Part shown: piece after piece, positions 45,041 through 52,699 of the stretch
Layout: each line of letters starts with the position of its first letter
Numbering within the stretch: position 1 is the first letter of the stretch
Origin: MPNP01 sp026710155
Lineage (GTDB): Bacteria; Pseudomonadota; Alphaproteobacteria; Rhodobacterales; Rhodobacteraceae
DNA length: 64,000 nucleotides
NCBI GenBank assembly: GCA_965200885.1
Contig: OZ241737.1
Location: 1,798,001 to 1,862,000 of the forward strand
Direction of reading: 5' to 3'
The notes under the pieces: model-generated
The model's input: only the letters and a program-made list of their open reading frames with translations
Told to the model about the DNA's origin: nothing
Databases searched by the model: none
Translations under genes and position numbers: made by a program

Positions 45041-45707
45041 TCACCGGCAACCGATGGAATCAAGAAAATTGCTGTTGTCTGTGGCATCACCAAACAAAGG
45101 CAAGGTGTTTCTACGCCCGCACCAGCAGTTCCTGACATCCTGGATGGTCCGGGGACTGATCGAGAAGCAGCCGCTCGTCTGGCCGGACGCGGGATTGACG
45201 GCCATCGTGTAGCTGCCACCCGTCATGAAGCAGCGCCGGGCGAACACCTGGTCAGCAAAACCGGATTTGGCTACATAATAATCAACATAATAGAGAGTTT
45301 TCATATCCAAACCTGTTGTGGTGGCGCTCCCGCCGGCATAGGTCGGCGAACCACTGCTTATAAATGCAAAACTTTGGGCACCACCCCTTCGGACACCCGT
45401 TTCAGCGTTGTAGACGGCGGCACCAACAGTGGCACTGCCGGTAGGCCGATTACCATCTCCGAACCGTGGGACATATCCGCTCCATGTCACCTGCGGTACC
45501 GTGATGGTCACGCTGGATGTGGACAGGGCCGTGATGGGCATGTTCGCGGCATCGATCTCAGCCACACCGACGCAGGTCGTCTGGCCTTCCCGCCCGCTGC
45601 TGGTCACGCTTGTCTGCGCCCATGCCGGCCCGGCCAGCACCGCAAGCAGTAAAAGGATTGTTGATTCAATAAAAAATTGGGGGGGGGTAGTTGATGATTG
45701 TTTTCAT
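45041..45707 (-). CDS. Poly-C-switched secreted protein, family C (cassette 4, OFF)
   Basis: The ATG at 45707 follows GGGAGAGA and encodes MKTIINY, then C9 and a stop. The long frame continues as FFIESTILLLLAVLAGPAWAQ and a mature domain with cysteines in CVGV, ARRCFMTGGSY, SGCFSISP, VRNCWCGR and IGCR. C8 or C11 would join them, giving about 221-222 residues. Paralogous to cassette 5 over the C-terminal half, divergent in the centre. Leader and promoter are almost identical to those of cassette 5. Confidence 0.7.
45679..45687 (-). repeat. C9 tract in cassette 4 reading frame
   Basis: Nine G on the plus strand, starting 20 bases into the gene. Followed in the gene by AATTTTTTATTG, which is the same in cassette 5. 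Confidence 0.85.
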
Positions 45708-45800
45708 GGGTCTCTCCCTGTGCTGGCCGCTGCCATCGGCCGTATTTCAGACCTGCCCGCCACGGATTGGCAGACGCAGAAGGCCGGATACTGACAGTGC

Positions 45801-45829
45801 CAATTACAGGTATCGCTCCCCGGTGTCAA
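45801..45829 (-). promoter_or_regulatory. Promoter of cassette 4
   Basis: Minus strand: TTGACA (45824-45829), 17 bases, TAATTG (45801-45806). About 94 bases upstream of the ATG. The same pair occurs in cassette 5. Confidence 0.6.
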
Positions 45830-46021
45830 GAGGCCGGTTGCAAAAATGGGGAAACAAGTATGGAATCCCCTATATAAAACCTAGACAAAAGGTTTCATTT
45901 ATTATTGGTATGAAATTAAATCCCACGGTGATTAAGTTTTTAGTGAAATTCAAAAAATCAAAGACAATACCTTTGTAAAAGGTTAATATGCAGACACACA
46001 TTTTGCCGGAAAGGGAATCGA

Positions 46022-46855
46022 ATGAGTAAGGTTGTAGAAAATATCCCGGATAATCCAAGCAAGACAATAGGTGGGAAAATTTTGAAATCCGATTATGAGA
46101 AGGAGTTGTATCGGCTTCAACTGGAACTGATAAAACTGAGTGAGTGGGTGAAGTTCAACAAACTAAAGGTTGTTGTAGTCTTTGAAGGCAGGGATGCTGC
46201 CGGCAAAGGTGGTGTAATCAAGCGGATTACCCAGCATCTCAATCCCAGATGGGTAAGGGTGGTTGCCCTACCTGTGCCTACGGAAAGAGAAAAAACACAA
46301 TGGTATTTTCAAAGATATTGCAATCATTTACCGGCCGCTGGAGAAATTGTCCTTTTTGACCGTAGCTGGTATAACCGGGCCGGGGTAGAAAGGGTAATGA
46401 ACTTTTGCACAGACGAGGAATATCAGGAATTTCTCCGTTCCTGCCCGAAATTTGAACGGATGTTGATCAGGTCGGGAATTATTTTGGTGAAATACTGGTT
46501 TTCCATATCAGACGATGAACAGGAAAAGAGATTTCATAGTCGATTGGAGCAACCTCACAAGAGATGGAAACTGTCACCCATGGATTTGGAATCCAGAACC
46601 AGATGGGTAGAATATTCCAAGGCCAAAGATATAATGTTTGCACATACCGATACTAAGCAATCCCCCTGGTATGTCGTCAATGCTGACACCAAGAAACATG
46701 CTAGGTTGAATTGCATTCACCATTTTCTTACCTTGATTCCCTATGAAGATCTAACCCCGGAGTCCATAGAGCTGCCCGAAAGGAGTGAGTCCAGGGGATA
46801 TGTCAGACCCCCCATGGAATACCAGACCTTTGTACCTGAAATCTATGGAGGTTAA
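46022..46855 (+). CDS. ppk2: Polyphosphate kinase 2
   Basis: A 277-residue PPK2-family kinase, which moves phosphate between polyphosphate and nucleotides. Walker A is FEGRDAAGKGGVIKR, Walker B and lid are FDRSWYNRAGVERVM, and the end of the catalytic domain is the segment KDIMFAHTDTKQSPWYVV. Single-domain length fits class I. The ATG is at 46022. It lies between two transposon-like elements and is flanked by gene debris on its right. Confidence 0.94.
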   Translation: MSKVVENIPDNPSKTIGGKILKSDYEKELYRLQLELIKLSEWVKFNKLKVVVVFEGRDAAGKGGVIKRITQHLNPRWVRVVALPVPTEREKTQWYFQRYCNHLPAAGEIVLFDRSWYNRAGVERVMNFCTDEEYQEFLRSCPKFERMLIRSGIILVKYWFSISDDEQEKRFHSRLEQPHKRWKLSPMDLESRTRWVEYSKAKDIMFAHTDTKQSPWYVVNADTKKHARLNCIHHFLTLIPYEDLTPESIELPERSESRGYVRPPMEYQTFVPEIYGG

Positions 46856-46893
46856 ATTGATGGGACCGACAGGTTTGGATGCCTATTAAACAT

Positions 46894-46917
46894 ACACAGT
46901 TTTGTTGAGTGTGTTTT
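46894..46917 (+). terminator. Weak candidate terminator of ppk2
   Basis: A five-base stem ACACA / TGTGT with an eleven-base loop followed by TTT, about 40 bases after the ppk2 stop. Short, so uncertain. Confidence 0.3.
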
Positions 46918-47005
46918 GGTAGCCAAGAAATGGATGTCGGTACCAGAGCCCCCATGAATTCCTATTGCATCGTGAAGAAATACAAAATTGAAATACCTTC
47001 ATACT

Positions 47006-47620
47006 TCATGCCATCCCAACTTGGTTGCGAATTGGTCCTGCATCATCGGGGCGAGACGCAATATATCCAAGTAACTCGTCCTTTACATCTGTATATTCGT
47101 GCATTTCGAACAAGTTCGTAATTTCATCAGGGTCAGCGACCATATCATAGAGTTCACCTGCATCTGATTGTAAATCTATGGTCAATTTATGTGTTTTCGT
47201 CCGTACTGTCCGGAGGCTGAGGCCGACGCCTGCACGCGTAGGCAATAATTCCAATTCGTTCAAGGTAAAATCACGTTTGGCATCGTCAGTTTCTACCAAT
47301 GGGCGAAGGGAAGCACCATGCTGTGTCTGGAGTGGTTCAGCGGCTCCATAGTCAAAAAAAGTTGGACCAAGATCAAGTGTTGAAACAGGCTCGTCTACGA
47401 CTTTGCCTTTGGGGATGTTTGGACCGCGCATGATCATGGACACACGAAGAAGCCCATCGTAGTGCATGGGTCCTTTCAAAACCAAGCCATGATCACCCTG
47501 CCAGTCGCCATGATCGGAAATATAGACAACGATGGTTTTCTTGGCGAGACCTGCTTCGTCCAACGTGATCAAAATACGACCGACATTGTGGTCGATGAGT
47601 GCCGTCTTGATGACGAAGTG
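47006..47620 (-). pseudogene. Sulfatase, C-terminal fragment
   Basis: The minus-strand frame encodes the end of an arylsulfatase-like protein: VVYISDHGDWQGDHGL with metal-binding residues, KGPMHYDGLLRVSMIMRGP, STLDLGPTFFDYGA, and ELYDMVADPDEITNLF. The same frame runs a little upstream of its first ATG as ALIDHNVGRILI to about 47620 and then homology stops. The N-terminal half with the formylglycine cysteine or serine is gone. It ends against a fragment of another gene on the opposite strand. Confidence 0.75.
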
Positions 47621-47827
47621 GTGTCACCCGAAATGGCCTCTGCAGCACCGACCCCTATGGAGATTGGGGAGATGGCAAAACGTGCTGGCGTTCGTTCACT
47701 AATTCTCTCGCATTTTCGCAAGCATATGGATGATCCAAGGCATCATAACAGTGCCATCAAGAAAGGCTCAGAGGCTTTTGGCAAGACGATCAGCATTGCC
47801 GAAGACCTAAAACAGATCAAGATTTGA
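47620..47827 (+). pseudogene. MBL-fold hydrolase, C-terminal fragment
   Basis: The plus-strand frame encodes EVVSPEMASAAPTPMEIGEMAKRAGVRSLILSHFRKH and ends IAEDLKQIKI. This is the C-terminal part of an MBL-fold hydrolase (the PTPMEIGEMAKRAG and LSHF segments near its last metal ligand). The metal-binding N-terminal part is missing. The exact breakpoint with the sulfatase fragment is uncertain by some tens of bases. Confidence 0.65.
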
Positions 47828-47959
47828 AGGGATAGTGAAGACCCCTATATTACTAGTATTCAAGATCTAAACCATGTACTTTGAAGATGTGAGTGTATTA
47901 GTGTTCTTATTGCAGTAGGGATTGAAACTCACGCTAGACCCAACACCCTCAATATTTTA

Positions 47960-48460
47960 GGGGATTATATACTTGTTTACCCATCAACTGATTTTAACAA
48001 AGCATCCCTTAGTTCAAGGGCAAGAACATCTTTTGTTTCTCTCAGGGTTAACCCGTTGTTATAGGCACTGTCTTTCAATTTGTTGGATTTCATATGCGTT
48101 CAAATCAGTTGTTTCACCAGAAAGTTTCTTTGCCAGTTCTTCTGAAACGGACTCGCCTTCAATTTCTTTTGAAACCTTTTCTCCCAATTCGGTCAAAGAA
48201 ATTGGACTTTTCTTCTGCGTGGCAGGGTTTGTTTTGAGTCGTAAATCAGTAATGCTTTCAAAAATTTCCTCTAATTTTCTTTCTACCTTGTCTATGAATT
48301 TGTTGAATCTTTCCCGATCTGTTTTCAGGCCGTTCAACCAGCCGCCGATTGCCAATAAAGTTCCCACAATAACAACTATACCAACACCGATCGCAAAAAA
48401 TGAAGCCACATCACTTATTGTAATTGCCATCCTTTCATTCATTTTCACCTTCTTCCCCAA
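47960..48460 (-). mobile_element. Solo transposon terminus with attached gene
   Basis: GGGGATTATATACTTG (47960-47975), then TTTACCC, is the same terminus as the left end of cassette 5. The open frame just to its right reaches into it. No partner terminus was found between it and 48540, where the next element starts. Either the right end was lost or element 5 replaced it. Confidence 0.5.
47977..48442 (-). pseudogene. Small membrane protein with coiled coil, frameshifted
   Basis: The ATG at 48442 follows GAAGG and opens MNERMAITISDVASF, a membrane helix (FAIGVGIVVIVGTLLAIGG) and a charged coiled-coil (RERFNKFIDKVERKLEEI). The frame stops at 48059 after ERQCL, but the next frame continues with AYNNGLTLRETKDVLALELRD to a TAA at 47977-47979, inside the transposon terminus. 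The join suggests a one-base frameshift near 48065. I do not recognise the family. Confidence 0.5.
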
Positions 48461-48915
48461 AATACTCCATTTAAAAGGAAACTATCAAGATTTAAATGAA
48501 AAAAGGTGAATTTATTTTGAAAAAACGCTTGATTTATTAGGGGATTATATACTTGTTTCCCCACCCCTGATTTCAGCACCTTTTCCGGCTGACTCACGGT
48601 TGTTTGCCCAGGAGTGAAAGCCCATGCGATTCCTGATGGTGGGGCGGCTTGAAAATTCCCCGTCCACCTTCCGGCAGGATGAAAGCCATCGCCATCAGCG
48701 TTGCGGGCCCTGGGTGAATCCCATGGAAAGTCTCGTTTCCGGCTTTCCCCTTTCAGGCCGGCCGGGTTCCAGCCATCACTGCACCGTGAATGCGCATCCG
48801 GCCCTGCCGTGTCCGCCCGGGGAATCGGCCAGCGGGTTTCCGGGCCCGCCGAAAGGGCAGGAACCAAACACCGCCCCGTGTGTGTCTCCGGCAGGTGCCG
48901 CCACCTTTCAGGCCG

Positions 48916-49597
48916 TCAACGGCAGCCCCAGTTGGACCGAATCGAGGTATAGTCGTAAGTCTCTGTCTGTCCACTATCCGAGACGCTTCCGGTGGCACCC
49001 CGGCCACACAGGCAGTTGCGCACATCAAGAGGGGTCAGGGGGCTGATCGAGAAGCACCCGTTGCTGCCGTTGAGAATGCTAACATTGTTGATGGTGTAGG
49101 TGCCACCCGTCATGAAGCAGTCCCGCATAAAGGGATTGTCTTCCCCATGCCCGGCGAAATCCGTATAGATGATCACGACATAGGGGGTTCTCTCGGTCAG
49201 GGTCACATTGGTCGTTGTGTAGGACGGGTTCTGGGTGGACGTGACCGTCCCCAGGTCAAGGGTTCGGACCGTCGTCCCGGTCCGTGCGTTGATGACCTTG
49301 GCCGAAATGGCGATGCTGCTGACCGGGTTGTCGGCGATGCCCAACAAGCCTCTCAGCACCGTCCAATCCATTACATTGGACAGCCCAAACGGCAAATTGG
49401 TGTTGGTGATATTGGAATACAGGTAACTACGGGCGATGGTGTTGTTTGTGCTCCCCGCCCAACAGGAAGGTGGGCCCTGAAGCCCGTTGCTGGTTATGGT
49501 CGTCTGTGCCCCGACCGGCCCGGCCAGCACCGCAAGCAGTAAAAGGATTGTTGATTTAATAAAAAATTGGGGGGGGGTATTTGATGATTGTTTTCAT
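48916..49597 (-). CDS. Poly-C-switched secreted protein, family C (cassette 5, OFF)
   Basis: The ATG at 49597 encodes MKTIIKY, then C9 and a stop. The long frame carries the rest of the signal peptide (STILLLLAVLAGPVGAQ) and a mature domain with cysteines in CWAG, MRDCFMTGGTY, NGCFSISP, VRNCLCGR and WGCR. C8 or C11 restores the frame, giving about 226-227 residues. The C-terminal half matches cassette 4 closely; the middle does not. Length ATG to stop is 682 bases. Function unknown; secretion is predicted. Confidence 0.7.
49569..49577 (-). repeat. C9 tract in cassette 5 reading frame
   Basis: Nine G on the plus strand, 20 bases into the gene, at the same position and context as in cassette 4. 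Confidence 0.85.
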
Positions 49598-49692
49598 GGG
49601 TCTCTCTCCTTGTGCTGGCCGCTGCCATCGGCCGTATTTCAGACCGGCCAACCACGGATTGGCAGACGCAGCCGGCCGGAAACTGACAGTCA

Positions 49693-49721
49693 CCATTACA
49701 GGTATCGCTCCCCGGTGTCAA
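49693..49721 (-). promoter_or_regulatory. Promoter of cassette 5
   Basis: Minus strand: TTGACA (49716-49721), 17 bases, TAATGG (49693-49698), about 96 bases upstream of the ATG. Confidence 0.6.
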
Positions 49722-49762
49722 GAGGCTGGTTGCAAAAATGGGGAAACAAGTATGCAATGCCC

Positions 49763-50087
49763 TTAATTTATTAAACTATATTGATGTGTTATAAGGGCAC
49801 CTCTTATTAATGAGGTGAATCTAAAGTTTGGAACATTGAATTTTCTTATCCTCTGTTAGTAAGGAATGGGTTCTTTCCTTTTCCAAAAGGACTTTGGCGC
49901 AAGCTTTAGTAATGATGCTTACAGGAGTTTCTATTTGAGTAAATGAATTATTCATGAGTTCGAAGTATGTTCAGATATACCATTTGATAAATCTTAACTT
50001 TTCGAAATCAAGGCTTAAGGGCAACAACGACAGTTATACGCTAAGCTAACCGATTATTTTGACATAAGGAAGGAGAATTGTCGAGAA
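49763..50087. other. Intergenic, no gene seen
   Basis: About 325 AT-rich bases between the cassette 5 element and tRNA-Gln. A short inverted repeat, AAGGGCACCTC / GAGGTG, occurs near 49795-49815. No coding frame of note. Confidence 0.5.
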
Positions 50088-50162
50088 TGGCTGGGGTGGT
50101 AGGATTCGAACCTACGAATCACGGGATCAAAACCCGCTGCCTTACCGCTTGGCTACACCCCA
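50088..50162 (-). tRNA. tRNA-Gln (TTG anticodon)
   Basis: A 75-base cloverleaf on the minus strand. The acceptor stem is TGGGGTG / CACCCCA, the D arm has AGCCAAGCGGTAAGGC, the anticodon loop reads TTTTGAT giving TTG, and the T arm has GGTTCGAATCC. Discriminator G and an encoded CCA follow. Confidence 0.96.
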
Positions 50163-50330
50163 ATTTTTTGGCGGATCAAGAATGACAACCCCCGATGAGT
50201 TATATTCACTTGGCATAATCTTCAAGCCATCACATAAAACTCTTTGAAATTTTATTCACCAGTGAAATCAAAGTGATTTCATCACAGATTAAGGTAAATC
50301 TGTTTTCAGTTTAAACAATGAAACAAAAAT

Positions 50331-51827
50331 TTATTCAAGAGTCTGATCATAACCACCAACGGATGGTTCAGATTCAAGGATGTCATTTACAAATTCGAAA
50401 ATATTCTTCAATTCTTCCAAACTGCTGGTGCTTTCACAAACGACTACCAGATTTGGGGTGTTGGAAGAAGCCCGAATCAGAAACCAGGAGTTGTTTTCCA
50501 AAACCACCCTTGCACCGTTAAGGGTCATGATTCTTACAATTTTCTTGCCATCTACCAGGCCATCTTCTGAATGAAAGGCATTCAATTTTGTGGTTATTCT
50601 GTCCACCACCTCATATTTTTTTGAGTCCTCACAATAGGGAGACATCGTTGGTGAACTCCAGGTTTGGGGTAGTTCACCGTAAAGATCGGATAAACTGCTA
50701 TCTGGGTTATCTCCCAACAACTTGCATACCTGCAGCGCGGCATGGAGGGAACAATCAAAACCCAACCCGACGGGGGAAGAAAAATAGAAATGCCCCGATT
50801 TCTCTATGCCAAGGATTGCTCCAGCCTCATGGACCTGCCGCTTCATGTAGCTATGGCCAGTCTTGCCATATTCGGTTTGTGCACCATTCCAGGCCAAGAC
50901 GGGATCGGTGAAAAATAAACCAGTAGACTTGATATCCACCACAAATTTTGCCCCTGATATTTTTGAAGAAAGGTTTCTGGCCATCAGCAATCCGAGTTTG
51001 TCTGAGTAAATCACTTCGGCATTATTGTCCACAACGCCCAATCGGTCACCATCGCCATCAAACCCGAAAGCCAAATCAGCATTGGTTTCCCTGATTTTTC
51101 TTTTCATGTCTTCCAGCATGACCAAGGATTCCGGATTGGGATTGTAATTGGGGAAACTGGAATTTGGTTCGGTGTGTAATGGAATGGTTTCCATGCGAAG
51201 TTTTTTCAGAAGATTTAGGGCGAAGTTGGAAGCTGTACCATTTCCGGTGGCACAAACGACTTTCAATTTCCTTCCAATACGCACCTCTTTTGTCAAATAA
51301 TAGATGTAATCATACGCAATTTTTGAATAGGTTCTGTATTGACCGCCATCCTTCGATTGGGGTCCACCAGAGTAAACAATGTCCTTGAGCTCATTGATAT
51401 CTTCCGTGGACAGGGTGAAGGGATGTTCCATTCCTACCTTGATGCCTGTCCATCCATTGGGATTGTGTGAAGCGGTTACCATGCAAACATTGGATATTCC
51501 CAATTTTAAACGGGCAAAATAAGCCATGGGAGAAATCACTGTTCCGATATCCACAACCCTCATGCCGGAAGTGATCAAACCGATCATCAGGGCATTTTTC
51601 ACCGTAGGGGAGTAGGACCGAAAATCACATCCTACAATTATATCACTGGGCTTGCCCAATTTGTTGATATGGGTTCCAATACCCTTGCCAACCTCGGTCA
51701 ATCCCAAATGGTTTATTTCTTCCGGAAACCTCCAACGGCAATCATATTCCCGAAAGCCATTCGGCGAGATCCAGATGTCTTCGTTGTAACTCCAGCTTTC
51801 GGGTGGGGGAGGTTGTTTCAATACCAT
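50331..51827 (-). CDS. Phosphomannomutase/phosphoglucomutase
   Basis: A 498-residue alpha-D-phosphohexomutase. The phosphoserine loop is MVTASHNPNGWTGIK, the magnesium loop is GFDGDGDRLGVV, the sugar-binding part has IGIEKSGHFYFSSPVG, and the phosphate-binding end has LIRASSNTPNLVV. It interconverts 1- and 6-phosphohexoses for surface polysaccharides. The ATG at 51827 lies 10 bases after the kdsA stop; the frame is open inside kdsA but that is not the start. Co-transcribed with kdsA. Confidence 0.92.
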   Translation of the reverse strand: MVLKQPPPPESWSYNEDIWISPNGFREYDCRWRFPEEINHLGLTEVGKGIGTHINKLGKPSDIIVGCDFRSYSPTVKNALMIGLITSGMRVVDIGTVISPMAYFARLKLGISNVCMVTASHNPNGWTGIKVGMEHPFTLSTEDINELKDIVYSGGPQSKDGGQYRTYSKIAYDYIYYLTKEVRIGRKLKVVCATGNGTASNFALNLLKKLRMETIPLHTEPNSSFPNYNPNPESLVMLEDMKRKIRETNADLAFGFDGDGDRLGVVDNNAEVIYSDKLGLLMARNLSSKISGAKFVVDIKSTGLFFTDPVLAWNGAQTEYGKTGHSYMKRQVHEAGAILGIEKSGHFYFSSPVGLGFDCSLHAALQVCKLLGDNPDSSLSDLYGELPQTWSSPTMSPYCEDSKKYEVVDRITTKLNAFHSEDGLVDGKKIVRIMTLNGARVVLENNSWFLIRASSNTPNLVVVCESTSSLEELKNIFEFVNDILESEPSVGGYDQTLE

Positions 51828-51837
51828 ATCCAAACCA

Positions 51838-52671
51838 TCAAATTTCAACAGGATGCAGTTTGGCAATTCTATCCAACTCCATGAGGGTACCCAGTATACT
51901 TTCCAAATCATTGAGCTTGATCATGTTCGGCCCATCACTTGATGCGGAATCCGGCTCATCGTGTGTTTCAAGAAAAACTCCAGCAACACCTACAGCAACG
52001 CTGGCCCTGGCAATAACAGGTGCAAATTCCCTTTGCCCACCGGAACTCTCATGCATACCACCGGGTATCTGGACGGAATGAGTTGCATCAATGATGACCG
52101 GATATGTTGTCTTGGCCAAAATAGGCAAGCTTCTCATGTCTGTCACCAAATTGTTGTAACCAAATGAGGTGCCTCTTTCACAGACCAGAATATTTTGGTT
52201 CCCCGTACTGGCGATTTTCCCGATGGCATTCTGAATATCCCACGGTGCCAAGAATTGCCCCTTTTTCAAATTGATTGGCCTATCTGTTTCACTTGCAGCC
52301 AGCAACAAATCAGTTTGACGACAGAGAAAGGCAGGAATTTGCAGCATATCCACATGCCTGGCGACCTCTGCGCATTGGCCAGGTTCATGAACATCCGTCA
52401 GAACCGGGCATCCGATTTCCTCCTTAACGGCTGTCAGAATTTCCAGTCCAGAATCCATGCCGATTCCACGTTTACCCGAGATGGATGTCCGATTGGCTTT
52501 GTCAAAGGAGGATTTGAATATGAATTTCAAACCCAATGACTTGCAGGTTTTGCTGATTTGCCCGGCAATTTCCAGAGAGTGATCTCTGCTTTCTATTTGG
52601 CAAGGGCCGGCAATGAGAACGAATGGCAAAGTGTTTGAGACATTCAGGTTACCGACTTGAACTGTTTTCAT
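51838..52671 (-). CDS. kdsA: 3-deoxy-8-phosphooctulonate synthase
   Basis: A 277-residue KDO-8-phosphate synthase, making the lipopolysaccharide core sugar from arabinose 5-phosphate and phosphoenolpyruvate. Parts are VLIAGPCQIESRDHSLEIA, FKSSFDKANRTS, VLTDVHEPGQC, the IPAFLCRQTDLLLAA segment, and DATHSVQIPGG. Presence implies an outer membrane with LPS. Upstream of the phosphohexomutase in the same direction. Confidence 0.96.
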   Translation of the reverse strand: MKTVQVGNLNVSNTLPFVLIAGPCQIESRDHSLEIAGQISKTCKSLGLKFIFKSSFDKANRTSISGKRGIGMDSGLEILTAVKEEIGCPVLTDVHEPGQCAEVARHVDMLQIPAFLCRQTDLLLAASETDRPINLKKGQFLAPWDIQNAIGKIASTGNQNILVCERGTSFGYNNLVTDMRSLPILAKTTYPVIIDATHSVQIPGGMHESSGGQREFAPVIARASVAVGVAGVFLETHDEPDSASSDGPNMIKLNDLESILGTLMELDRIAKLHPVEI

Positions 52672-52699
52672 TTGAAAGAATCACTCAATTTGGGACAAT

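Larger units (their letters stand above)
44838..45870 (-). mobile_element. Cassette 4 element, left end degenerate
   Basis: The right end is a 23-base terminus (45848-45870; on the plus strand GGGGAAACAAGTATGGAAT with C residues after) like that of cassette 5. The left end is not clear: at 44838 there is a G9 run followed by ATAAAACTCGTG, which keeps only GGGGAT and scattered matches to the terminus GGGGATTATATACTTG. No target duplication was found. GC-rich interior shared with the cassette 5 downstream flank from 44862 on. Confidence 0.55.
48540..49762 (-). mobile_element. Cassette 5 element bounded by inverted termini
   Basis: Left terminus 48540-48562 begins GGGGATTATATACTTGTTT; right terminus 49740-49762, reversed, begins GGGCATTGCATACTTGTTT. 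They match at 20 of 23 bases. ATTTATTA occurs just left (48532-48539) and at 49766-49773, three bases beyond the right end, which may be an 8-bp target duplication with a shifted end. The interior is one secreted-protein cassette plus a GC-rich tail and no transposase, so it would be non-autonomous. Confidence 0.72.

Noticed and set aside
48445..48867. Minus-strand frame across the left terminus of cassette 5
   Set aside because: It joins the GC-rich tail and the terminus to the neighbouring element and has no recognisable protein features.
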